Assembly: GCF_900215325.1 (NCBI RefSeq)
Contig: NZ_OCMS01000003.1
Location: 186,001 to 250,000, forward strand
Origin: Fibrobacter sp. UWB16
Lineage (GTDB): Bacteria; Fibrobacterota; Fibrobacteria; Fibrobacterales; Fibrobacteraceae
DNA length: 64,000 nt
Reading direction: 5' to 3'
Shown: positions 15,582-24,700 of the stretch, piece by piece
Numbering within the stretch: the stretch's first letter is position 1
Layout of the letters: every line of letters starts with the position of its first letter
Position numbers and translations under genes: made by a program
Notes under the pieces: generated by a model
Databases searched by the model: none
What the model saw: only the letters and a program-made list of their open reading frames with translations
What the model was told of the DNA's origin: nothing

Positions 15582-17304
15582 GTCTATCCAGTATTTTTTG
15601 ATTTGGGGCGTCATCTGCCTGCTTGCAAACTTGTTCTGTACAAATGCTGCTGCATTTGGTGGAGATCAAAATTATTGGGCGGATTGGGTCAAGCAATTGG
15701 CGAATAATGGATTTGAACGTTTTAATGGCAACTATCCTCCGCTTTATGTTTTTTGGCTTTGGATTGTGGCGCAAGTCCATAATCTTGCGAATATCCCGAT
15801 AGAAAAGGGGACGCTCCTCAAGTTCTTCTGCTTGTGGCCGGTTTACTTTGGCCATGTGGCGCTTGTCGATTTTGCAAGCCGCCTGGTGGCGCGCTTCAAG
15901 TTGCCGAAGTATTCTGCTCATTTTGTGCTTGCGTTTGTGGCCTTGAACCCGGCGCTTTTGCTCGATGGTCCGATTTGGGGGCAGGTCGATTTGTTCCCCT
16001 GCATCTTTGGCATTGCTGCACTTTACTGCATTAACTTCCCTGGAAAAATCAAGTACGCTTCGATGTTCTTTGCGCTTGCGCTTTTGGCGAAGTTCCAGAT
16101 GATTTTGCTTTTGCCAATTTTCGGTGGCATCTTCCTCCGTCGCTATAAGCAGTCCTGGCGCGGGCTCCCGCTCATGGCGGTTGCAATTGTGCTTGTATTC
16201 TTGCCGTTCATGGTTGCAGGGAACCTCTCGGGACTCCTCACTCATGCTTACCTCAACACGACGGAACAGTACCCGTTCTCGACTTACAATGCTGCGAACA
16301 CCTGGATGTTCTTTGTGGGCAATACGAGCCGTGACGTGAATCCGCTTTTCGGGCTTTCGCCGGATGGCATTGGATTCTTGCTTTCTCCGTCTTGGCTTGG
16401 TAAGATTCTGTTCGTGATTATCTCTGCTTACATTTTGAAGTGCGCTCTCTTTGCCAAAACACTCCGCCGCACGTTTGAACTTGCGACTTGGGAAGCTTTT
16501 GCGTTCTTCCTTGTATTGCCGGGCATGCATGAACGTTATTTGATTTACGCCGTTCCGTTTGCTTGCGTGTGGATGGTGCTTGAAACGAAGAAGGCCTGGA
16601 TTTGGTCGCTTCTGGTGACGGCCATTTGCGCCATGAACATTTCAATGGTGAATGGCTTCAAGGGTGCCGACTTATGGGTTCCGGTTTCTGGACTTGCGCT
16701 CCTCATCTTCATTGCAGGCGTTGTGAACAACTTTGCCCCGCGTGCGTTCCCTGCGCTGATTGAAAAACTTGCACGTATCCCGTTCCCGCGCTTTACGCCG
16801 TATGTGGTGCTTGCCTTGTTCCTTTTCCCGATGCTCATCACCGAAATTATCGGGCTCATGCCGGTGAATGTAGAACTCCAGTCGAACCAGTTCTATCTCA
16901 CGGATTTGGCGATCGATCATTACACGCAACAATACGGTAGACCTCGTGTAAACCGTGCGGTCGATGGAGCAACGCTTACGGTTCGTGGACAGCAGTATAA
17001 GAATGGTATTGGTACGCATGCCGCTTCTGAAATCTTTTTCAAAATGCCTGCCGATGCTGATTCGCTTGAATTTGTCGTGGGCATTGATGATGAAACGGGT
17101 GGCGGTGGTTCTGTGCGCTTTATCGTGGCGACTCCCGAAGAAACACTTTGGAAAAGCGATGTCGTTTTTGGCAACAAAAAGCCGCAAGTCGGTAAAGTCT
17201 ATATCGGTGGTCAGCAGACGATTATCCTCAAGGCAGATGCCGATGGCGACAACGCTTACGACCATGCCGACTGGCTGAACGTCATCGTGACCAAGAGGAA
17301 GTAA
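15568..17304 (+). CDS. GT-C type glycosyltransferase with C-terminal NPCBM domain
   Basis: About 578 residues. The first ~430 are a multi-pass integral membrane region of the polyprenol-phosphate-sugar-dependent GT-C kind, with FGGDQNYWADWV in the first large loop (acidic catalytic residues expected there) and GPIWGQVDLFP, LLAKFQMILLLP and LPGMHERYLIYAVPF further on. The last ~120 residues (NRAVDGATLTVRGQQYKNGIGTHA..., VVGIDDETGGGGSVRFIV, DHADWLNVIV) are an NPCBM carbohydrate-binding module. GTG 15568 is preferred over TTG 15556 because TTGGAG lies just before it. Ends one base into the next ATG. Attachment of a binding module to the transferase itself suggests recognition of the acceptor glycan; this is inference. 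Confidence 0.8.
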   Translation: MKNDKSIQYFLIWGVICLLANLFCTNAAAFGGDQNYWADWVKQLANNGFERFNGNYPPLYVFWLWIVAQVHNLANIPIEKGTLLKFFCLWPVYFGHVALVDFASRLVARFKLPKYSAHFVLAFVALNPALLLDGPIWGQVDLFPCIFGIAALYCINFPGKIKYASMFFALALLAKFQMILLLPIFGGIFLRRYKQSWRGLPLMAVAIVLVFLPFMVAGNLSGLLTHAYLNTTEQYPFSTYNAANTWMFFVGNTSRDVNPLFGLSPDGIGFLLSPSWLGKILFVIISAYILKCALFAKTLRRTFELATWEAFAFFLVLPGMHERYLIYAVPFACVWMVLETKKAWIWSLLVTAICAMNISMVNGFKGADLWVPVSGLALLIFIAGVVNNFAPRAFPALIEKLARIPFPRFTPYVVLALFLFPMLITEIIGLMPVNVELQSNQFYLTDLAIDHYTQQYGRPRVNRAVDGATLTVRGQQYKNGIGTHAASEIFFKMPADADSLEFVVGIDDETGGGGSVRFIVATPEETLWKSDVVFGNKKPQVGKVYIGGQQTIILKADADGDNAYDHADWLNVIVTKRK

Positions 17305-18878
17305 TGGACAAGGTTTTTGCTTGGCTGAAATCGCGAACGGCTGCGCAATTTGTCTTTGCGGTAATTATGCTGTTGGGGACGTTTGCTCGTGTCTACATGT
17401 TCGGCTCTGTGCCGGGCGATATCAACCAGGACGAAGCTTTTGCTGGATATAACGCCTACACGCTTTTGCACCACGCTGCAGATTCTTACGGCTACCGCTT
17501 GCCGGTTTACTTGACTGCCTGGGGTTCCGGCATGAACGCTCTCGAATCGTATTTGATGATTCCGTTTGTAGCGCTCTTCGGGATGCATGTCTGGGTAATC
17601 CGCTTGCCGATGCTTCTGGTGGGGCTTTTGTCGCTTGCGGCGGTTTATTTCTTGGTGCGCCGATTCTCTAGTGAACGCATTGCCTTGGGTGCAACGCTTC
17701 TGCTTGCGATTTCTCCGTGGCATGTGATGCTTTCGCGCTGGGCTCTTGAATCGAACTTGGCGCCGGGATTTGTGCTGTTCGGACTTTTCTTCTTTGTAAA
17801 AGGTCTTGAAAAGCCGAAGTTCTTGATTGCCTCGGCTGCATTTTACGGACTCTCGCTTTATGCATATGCGACCATCTGGGTGGCTGTCCCGTTCATCATC
17901 TTGTTGAACGTACTTTATGCTCTTTGGACAAAGTCTATCCACAATAATCGTTACACTTGGATTTCGCTTGGCGTACTTGCTGCACTTGCGCTCCCGCTTA
18001 TGCTCTTTATGCTCGTGAACAAGGGCGTTATCAATGAAATCCGCTTGCCGTTTATCAGCATTCCGAAGCTTGTTTATTTCAGGGCGAGTGAAATTTCGTT
18101 CCAGGAGATTCCCGAAAATTTCATGAACCTCTGGAATATTTTGAAGCGTCAGTCTGATGGGCTCCCGTGGAATTGCATTCGCAATTTTGGGCTTTTCTAC
18201 CCGGTGACGCTTGCGTTTTTCTTTGTCGGCCTTGTCGAAAACATTTGGCAGACGGTGCGTGATGTAAAGTCGCGCAAGCTTGGGCTCCCGTTCTTTATGC
18301 TTGCCTGGCTGCTCGCCGCTTTTACGATTGGAATTTTAATCAGCGTCAATGTCAATCGCGTGAACTTGATTTTTATCCCGATTATAATTATGGCGGCGCA
18401 AGGGATTATTCTCGCGTTTAGCTATATCCACCCGAAGTTGATTTACGTTCCGCTGGTGGCGTACCTCTTGAGCTTTGCCAATTTTGAACGTGAATATTTT
18501 ACGGTATATAAGGACCAGATTGCAAATCCGTTCTGCGAAGGCATTGGCGATGCTATGGAATTTGCACAGTCGCAGTCGAAATCGGGCGGTAAAATTTATG
18601 TGGACCCGAACGTGAGCTACCCGCGAGTGCTTTTTTATGGCAAGGTGGACTTGAATTCTTACCTTTCGACGGTTCGCTACACGAATTTCCCGAGCGCATT
18701 CCTCTATGTGCACGAATTTGACCGCTATGTTTTCACATTTAATTTGGATAATGCCGATACGCAAGCGGTTTATCTTATGGAAAACAAGGATTCTAGACTT
18801 TCTTGGTTTGAACAGCGTGGCTTTTCGGTCCGTAATTTTGGAAAATATATTGTAGCATACCCCGCAAAATTACTCTGA
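17304..18878 (+). CDS. GT39/PMT-like membrane glycosyltransferase
   Basis: 524 residues, about 11-13 membrane segments. The N-terminal loop PGDINQDEAFAGYNAYTLL contains the acidic pair expected in the first periplasmic loop of GT39/ArnT-like enzymes, which move a sugar from a polyprenol carrier to protein or lipid. ATG overlaps the upstream stop by one base, so it is co-translated with the NPCBM-bearing transferase and the acyltransferase. The C-terminal ~130 residues form a soluble periplasmic part (YVDPNVSYPRVLFYGKVDLNSYLSTVRY). Donor and acceptor cannot be told. Confidence 0.8.
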   Translation: MDKVFAWLKSRTAAQFVFAVIMLLGTFARVYMFGSVPGDINQDEAFAGYNAYTLLHHAADSYGYRLPVYLTAWGSGMNALESYLMIPFVALFGMHVWVIRLPMLLVGLLSLAAVYFLVRRFSSERIALGATLLLAISPWHVMLSRWALESNLAPGFVLFGLFFFVKGLEKPKFLIASAAFYGLSLYAYATIWVAVPFIILLNVLYALWTKSIHNNRYTWISLGVLAALALPLMLFMLVNKGVINEIRLPFISIPKLVYFRASEISFQEIPENFMNLWNILKRQSDGLPWNCIRNFGLFYPVTLAFFFVGLVENIWQTVRDVKSRKLGLPFFMLAWLLAAFTIGILISVNVNRVNLIFIPIIIMAAQGIILAFSYIHPKLIYVPLVAYLLSFANFEREYFTVYKDQIANPFCEGIGDAMEFAQSQSKSGGKIYVDPNVSYPRVLFYGKVDLNSYLSTVRYTNFPSAFLYVHEFDRYVFTFNLDNADTQAVYLMENKDSRLSWFEQRGFSVRNFGKYIVAYPAKLL

Positions 18879-18929
18879 GAAGTCGAAATTTGATATATTG
18901 GTGTTCGAAAAAGAATAAGAAGTGTGAAT

Positions 18930-19679
18930 ATGCGAATTTCTACTGTATTTAAGATTTGTTCTTTGACGATGCTTATGGCTGTGGCGACGTTTGCCCGGCC
19001 GATTAACGATGGCAATAAGCTATTTGCCGCTGGCGATTATGCCGGTGCGCTTGAAAAGTACATGAAGGCCCGCGAAGCGGAGCCTGCAAATCCGCTTTTG
19101 TTCTACAATATTGGAACGTGCCAGTACAAGCTCGGCAATTTTGAAGAAGCCAAGAAGGAACTCGAAAGTGCTGTGCGCATGCCGGATAAGAATATGGCGG
19201 CAAAGGCGGCGTACAATTTGGCGAATACGCATTTCCGCGTGGGCGAAAAGGCTCAAGAACCGAGTGCCCGCATTGCGGCTTGGCGTGAATCGGTCGCTTA
19301 TCTGAAAAAGGCAATTGACCTCGATAACGATTTTGAAAACGCGAAGAAGAACGTCGAAATCGTCCAGCGTAAGCTCAAGGAAGAACTCGACAAGCAAAAA
19401 GAAAACAAGGATCAAAACCAGAATCAGAACGACCAGAAACAACCTCCGCTGAGTGATAATGCAAAGCAGGTCTTGGCTCGTGCACTCCAGCTTTGCAAGG
19501 ATGGCAAGTATGCCGAAGGCAAGCAGATGCTCGAGAACCTGATTGCCGAAGACGAGACCGCAAGCCAGTTGAGCGGCCACGTGCAGCGCATTGACGACGT
19601 CATCGAAATCAAGGCCGGTCGCAAGCCCAAGACTAAGATTGACGCCAGCAACACCGACAACGACCTGGAGGTGATCTAA
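18930..19679 (+). CDS. Exported TPR protein, Bat (aerotolerance) operon type
   Basis: About 249 residues. Signal peptide (CSLTMLMAVATFA, cleavage near 21), then TPR repeats (GNKLFAAGDYAGALEKYMKAREAEPANPLLFYNIGTCQYKLGNFEEAKKELE...), then an Asn/Gln/Lys tract (KENKDQNQNQNDQKQ), then a last helical pair. This order resembles the TPR proteins of Bacteroidetes Bat operons. ATG 18930 is chosen because AAGAAG lies seven bases upstream; GTG 18924 is the alternative. Its end overlaps the next gene and includes the strong ribosome site GGAGGTGATC for it. The usual BatA/BatB (von Willebrand A) genes are not in the window, so the name is by resemblance. Confidence 0.7.
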   Translation: MRISTVFKICSLTMLMAVATFARPINDGNKLFAAGDYAGALEKYMKAREAEPANPLLFYNIGTCQYKLGNFEEAKKELESAVRMPDKNMAAKAAYNLANTHFRVGEKAQEPSARIAAWRESVAYLKKAIDLDNDFENAKKNVEIVQRKLKEELDKQKENKDQNQNQNDQKQPPLSDNAKQVLARALQLCKDGKYAEGKQMLENLIAEDETASQLSGHVQRIDDVIEIKAGRKPKTKIDASNTDNDLEVI

Positions 19680-20473
19680 TGTTTTTAATTCGGAATTCGG
19701 AAATCGGAATTAGGAATTGCGATTCTCTCTCTCGTCATCCTGATGCTCCAATGCGTCATCCTGAGCGTAGCGAAGGATCCAGTTACGTTGTAGCGTTGGG
19801 CTTTGTATTGCTTTTTGCGGTGGTTGCTTTCGCGGCTCCGAAGTCGGCGTCTGCCTACTATGGCGATGCGGCGTTCCAGTACATTGAAAACCGCTTGCCC
19901 ACTGCAGAAATTACTTGCAACGAAGGCTTGCAATACTACCCGAACGATCAGAAATTACAGATGCTCCTCGACCGCATTCACGAAGCGAAGGACGAGCAAA
20001 AGAACGAAAATAAGAAGAACGATCCTAAAAACGACCAGAATCAAGACCAGAATAATCAGGATCAAAACCAGGATCAGAATCAGGACAAGCAAAACCAAGA
20101 CCAGAATAAAGATCAGCAGAACCAGGATCAGCAAAATCAGAACCAGAATGGCGACCAGAGTTCTTCTAGCGCCCAGAATGACCAGAATCAGGATCAACAG
20201 AATCAAGGTCAGAACGGTCAGTCTAGCAGCAGCCAGGGTGGCGATAGTTCCGACAGCAATGGTGGTGCCGGAGAGCAACCGCAACAGCCAGAACAGTCCG
20301 AGGGCAATTCCAGCGACAGTAACGGCGGTGAACCGGAACAGCAGCCGCTTCAACCTGGTGAAATGACTCCTGAAGAAGCTGCCCAGCTCCTCAAGGACTT
20401 TGACGAACAGAACGGCGAACGCAAGCCCTGGAAACCCGTCCGCGGCCAAGTCCGTCCGGCTAAGGACTGGTAG
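19679..20473 (+). CDS. BatC-like Gln/Asn/Asp-rich protein with repeat-encoded N-terminus
   Basis: 264 residues. The end, EMTPEEAAQLLKDFDEQNGE...AKDW, matches the C-terminal pattern of BatC-like proteins. The middle (~residues 105-225) is an extreme NQDQNQDQ/SSSS low-complexity tract. A hydrophobic export signal (ALGFVLLFAVVAFAAPKSASA) lies at about residues 39-59, but it is preceded by residues that are simply the translated dispersed repeat (RHPDAPMRHPERSEGSS). The ATG at 19679 is well supported by a perfect-looking Shine-Dalgarno in the end of the previous gene, so the repeat appears to have landed just inside the start of an older gene and lengthened its signal sequence. Whether export still works is open. 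Confidence 0.65.
   Translation: MFLIRNSEIGIRNCDSLSRHPDAPMRHPERSEGSSYVVALGFVLLFAVVAFAAPKSASAYYGDAAFQYIENRLPTAEITCNEGLQYYPNDQKLQMLLDRIHEAKDEQKNENKKNDPKNDQNQDQNNQDQNQDQNQDKQNQDQNKDQQNQDQQNQNQNGDQSSSSAQNDQNQDQQNQGQNGQSSSSQGGDSSDSNGGAGEQPQQPEQSEGNSSDSNGGEPEQQPLQPGEMTPEEAAQLLKDFDEQNGERKPWKPVRGQVRPAKDW
19733..19782. repeat. Dispersed palindromic repeat within the BatC-like gene
   Basis: Two tandem heads, CGTCATCCTGATG and CGTCATCCTGAGCGTAGCG, followed by AAGGATCCAG. Flanked 5' by a stretch of repeated CGGAATT units (19691-19720). All of it is inside the reading frame. Confidence 0.75.
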
Positions 20474-20524
20474 ATTAATCCAACCAACTTTGCATCATCT
20501 TGTCATGTCCGCCGCAAACATGTC

Positions 20525-20555
20525 ATGCCCGCCTTGCGCGGGCATCTCCTTTTTT
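20525..20555 (+). terminator. Rho-independent terminator
   Basis: ATGCCCGC (20525-20532) pairs with GCGGGCAT (20538-20545) around CTTGC, followed by CTCCTTTTTT. It ends the Bat-like pair. The stem sequence belongs to a second dispersed repeat type (CATGCCCGC...GCGGGCATG), also seen near 29944. The rest of the 20474-20677 gap holds no gene that I can see. Confidence 0.8.
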
Positions 20556-20677
20556 AAACAACCTTTATTAGCGATTTTACAACTCAATTAAATAAATCTT
20601 CACTTTGTACATGTTTTTCTTGTGTAATGCTTAAAAAAATTGTACATTAGTGAAGACAATTTAATAAAGAGGATCTT

Positions 20678-21571
20678 ATGAAAAAGGTTTTGACCGTTCT
20701 TCCTTTGGCCGCCCTTGCTTTGGTTGGCTGTCAGTCGTCATCAGGTGATAGCGTAACTGCTCCAGATGTACAGCCGCTGCCCCAGAATTATCCGACCGAC
20801 TATATAATCTCCGAATTGGGCACGTATAACTATGCTGCTGACGGTACCTTGGAAATCACTAAAGGTACTTGCACGGACAGGGCTAATGAATACGTCTGGG
20901 AAAAGGTGACTAAAACCGGTTCATTGAAGGATGCTGGTAATAATTCCGCTGAAATGGATTTGGGCGATGGTGCTGGCAAGAATACTTATGCTTTTGTGGC
21001 CGCTTATGGAGAGCCGTTCCCAAGTGGCTCGTACTACATGACGTCAACACTTAATCAGAAACTCATTAGAGGCGTCATTCTTGATGATTCGTATTACGAT
21101 GATGTCGTGTTCGTTAATACGGATTGCCTTTTTGAGAATTTTGGCGAAATGCAAGAAACGCTTGCTCTGATTGCCGGTGTAGAAAAGTCTGAAATCAATA
21201 TGAGCTGCAAAGTGCTCAGCATTCAAGGTCTTGAGATGGAGTACAAATCCCATAGGTCAATGGGCGTTGAATATACGCTTTCTTATGCAGGCAAGGTTTG
21301 CAATGTCAAGCATGATTTCCGTTATGCTAATGTTGAAACGGATTGCGAAAGAGCGTTTAAAGATTATCAGAAAGATTATGAAAGTGGAGAAACAACTGAA
21401 TTCTTCAACTTCGATTTTTATGATCAGGATATTAACACAGATGCTTGCGACGAAGTTCTCGAAGATTTCCACAATGCAACGGGTCTCGCAAAGTCTGCTC
21501 CTGGTGTTAGCAAAAAGCAAGTTAAGGATATTCTCCGCGCAATTGGCAAGCGCCTCCGCCACGGCAAGTAA
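20678..21571 (+). CDS. Lipoprotein, unknown function
   Basis: 297 residues with lipobox ALVGC (mature Cys at residue 18) and a short Ser/Pro linker. Eight Cys lie in the mature part, probably forming disulfides. I recognise no domain. Preceded by an AT-rich gap and ribosome site AGAGGA; followed directly by a clear terminator, so it is likely monocistronic. Confidence 0.75.
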   Translation: MKKVLTVLPLAALALVGCQSSSGDSVTAPDVQPLPQNYPTDYIISELGTYNYAADGTLEITKGTCTDRANEYVWEKVTKTGSLKDAGNNSAEMDLGDGAGKNTYAFVAAYGEPFPSGSYYMTSTLNQKLIRGVILDDSYYDDVVFVNTDCLFENFGEMQETLALIAGVEKSEINMSCKVLSIQGLEMEYKSHRSMGVEYTLSYAGKVCNVKHDFRYANVETDCERAFKDYQKDYESGETTEFFNFDFYDQDINTDACDEVLEDFHNATGLAKSAPGVSKKQVKDILRAIGKRLRHGK

Positions 21572-21598
21572 TTAACGGTATTCATAATAGGTACAGTG

Positions 21599-21625
21599 CA
21601 CCCTGCAAATGCGGGGTGTTTTTTT
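21599..21625 (+). terminator. Rho-independent terminator
   Basis: CACCCTGC (21599-21606) pairs with GCGGGGTG (21611-21618), with one G-T wobble, followed by TTTTTTT. It ends the lipoprotein gene at 20678. Confidence 0.8.
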
Positions 21626-21708
21626 GTGCAGTGCATCCCGGCTTTGGGCGATCGCCTTCCCTTTGAAATTTTATTGCATTACGCTTATAATTTTGATATC
21701 TTAATATT

Positions 21709-24700
21709 ATGATTATGCGGAAGGTTATCTTTATTTCTCTTTTGGTTCTGTCGTTTGTCTCATTTGCGGTGGCGACTCCTGTTGCGCGTCCATCGACGAA
21801 CGGTAAACTTCATGTCGTGGGTACGGAGCTTCACGACGAGCATGGGAATGTCGTCGTTCTCAAGGGCGCAAGCACCCACGGTCTCACATGGTTTCCGCAG
21901 TTCGTGAACAACGGATTGTTCAAACAGCTCAGCACAGAGTGGAATACGAACCTTATTCGCCTTGCCATGTATTCCAAGGATTATGTAGAGGGCAATCGCA
22001 AAAAGAATTTGGAAATTTTGCGCAAGGGTATTGAATATGCCATTGCAAACGATATGTACGTCTTGGTGGACTGGCATGTTCTAGAAGATCAGAATCCTAA
22101 TGTGTATCTTGCCGAGGCGATTTCTTTCTTTAACGAAATGGCTAGGGAATATGCAAACGTCCCGAACGTGATTTTTGAAATTTGCAATGAGCCCAATGGC
22201 GACTGCACTTGGGAGGATATCAAGGAATATGCGCATGTCGTTATCCCGGTGATTCGCAGGCACAAACCCGATGCCTTGATTGTCATTGGTACGCCAAACT
22301 ATGCTCGTGAAATCCAGTACCCGGCAGAGGATCCGGTTCCGTTTGAAAACGTGATGTATTCGTTCCATTTTTATGCAACTTCGCATACTTATGTCTTTCG
22401 TGCAAAACTTCGTAATGTCGTGAAACAAGGAACGCCGATATTTATTACGGAAAGTGGTCTTTGCGAAGAATCGGGTGATGGAAAAATTGATTTTGAAAAT
22501 GTAAGGATTTGGTATAGCTTGATTGACTCCTTGCATATAAGCTATACCATTTGGAATCTTTCGAATAAAGAAGAAGAATCCTCGATGATCCGTGATGATT
22601 CCCGTGCTGTGGAATATTTGACGGATGGTGATTTGACAATTTCGGGACGTTTTGCAAAGGCGCTGTTCCAAGGGACGCCGATTGATAAGATTACGCTTGA
22701 ATATAGTACGATTGAAAATTTCAAGATTCTTGCGCGTTCTAAGCCTCACAAAGTATGGCTTATGTTTGCGGGGCCTCTGTTTATTTTCCTCATTCTGTGT
22801 CTTGCTGTGGAAAAGTATAGAAAACGTTCTAAAAACAAAGTAATACGCTCTTACGATGATTTGCTGAAGTACAGTACGGACGAAGCTGCGAAAAAGTTTA
22901 ATAAGAGTCCGCTCAAGGTGATTCTTGGCGATATGTTTCTCTTGTTTAGTTCGCTTTGCACGCTCGTTTATCTTTGTTGGCGTGTAACGTGCTCGATTCC
23001 GTATGCTTATGGCTGGATAGCTGTGGTGGGGAGTTTTCTCCTGCTCGTTGTAGAGGTTCTCGGCTTTTTTGAATCATTTGTCCATTACGGTGGTTTGCTC
23101 AAGTTGCGCGATCATCCGCTCCCGAAAATTGCGGATGAAGAATTCCCGGATGTCGATATTTTCATTTCGACGTACAACGAGCCTGTGGAACTTTTGCGCA
23201 AGACGATTATCGGCTGCAAGTACATGGAATATCCGGACAAGTCCAAAGTTCATATTTGCCTGTGTGATGACAACCGTCGCCCAGAAATGCGCGCGCTTGC
23301 CGAAGAACTCGGCGTGATTTATTTTGATCGCCCGAATAACGAGGGCGCGAAAGCAGGGAACTTGAATGCAGCTCTTGCTCGGACGCGTTCGCCGTATGTA
23401 GTGACGTTCGATGCCGACATGGTTCCGCAGCGTAAGTTCTTGCTCAAGACGATCCCGTACTTTGTCGATGCCGATCGCATCAATGCGAGATTGCCAGAAG
23501 AACGCCGCCGTTCGTTAGGTTTTATCCAGACGCCGCAAAGCTTTTATACGCCTGACGTGTTTCAGCACAATCTTTATGCCGAACGCGTTGTGCCAAATGA
23601 ACAGGATTATTTCTATGATGTGATTGAGGCTGCAAAAACTTCGACGAACAGCGTAATTTACGGCGGCTCGAATACGGTTATATCTCGCAAGGCGCTCGAA
23701 GATATTGGTGGATTCTATACAAAGTCTATTACGGAAGACTTTGCGACGGGCATGCTGATTGAATCGGCGGGTTATGTGAGCCTTGGACTTTCTGAACCGC
23801 TTGCGTCGGGCGTTGCGCCATCGACGTTCCAGGACCATGTGCAGCAGCGCACCCGCTGGGGGCGCGGCGTGATTGCCACTGCAAAGCAGCTCAAGTTCTT
23901 GCGCAACCGCAAATTGGATGTGTCGCAAAAGATGAGCTACTTGAACTCTGTGCTTTACTGGTTCTCGCCACTCAAGAACTTGATTTACCTGATTTCGCCG
24001 TTGATGTTTGCTGTGTTCTGCATTCCGATTTTCAAGTGTACGCTTGTGGACCTTGCTCTATTCTGGTTGCCGATGCACATCTTGCAAATTCTGGCGCTCC
24101 GTGTCACGAGCCAAGGCAAAATTTCGGCGCAGTGGAGCGGTATTTACGAGACTTCTGTGATGCCGTTCCTTTTGATGCCTGTCGTGAAGGAGGTGTTTGG
24201 CATAACGCTTTCCAAGTTTAAGGTGACGAAAAAAGAAAAGGCAAGTTTCCGTAGAGTTGTTGACAAGCGAAGCCTTGTGCCGTTTGTTGTTCTTTTGGTG
24301 CTTACGTTTGCGGGAATTGTTCGCATGACTTACATGATGGTGGCGTTTAAATACATCGGAATTTTGGCGGTGCTGTTCTGGCTTGTGCGCAATTCGTATT
24401 ACCTCACGATGTGCTTGTTCCTTGGCTTTGGCCGCGATTCCGATGGTGAAAATGTGAAGGTTTTTGCCGCTGAACTTGTTACGCTTCACAAATGCGATGG
24501 GATGGATGTTGATGGCGTGACGACCAGGCTTACTGAGCATTCGGTGGATGTCTTTACCGATGAAGTGGATGTGCTTTATTTAGGCGAGCAAGTGGAACTT
24601 GGAATTTCTACGAATGGCTATGACTTGAATGTCAAGGGGACTGTTGTTTCAATTCGTCATTCGTGCAACCCGGATGTGCCGAGCGTCTATACCGTTGAAA

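Noticed and set aside
19955-20449. Hydrophobic 164-residue frame opposite the BatC-like gene
   Set aside because: The Leu/Ile/Val/Phe runs are the reverse reading of the Gln/Asn/Asp repeat tract; not a membrane protein gene.
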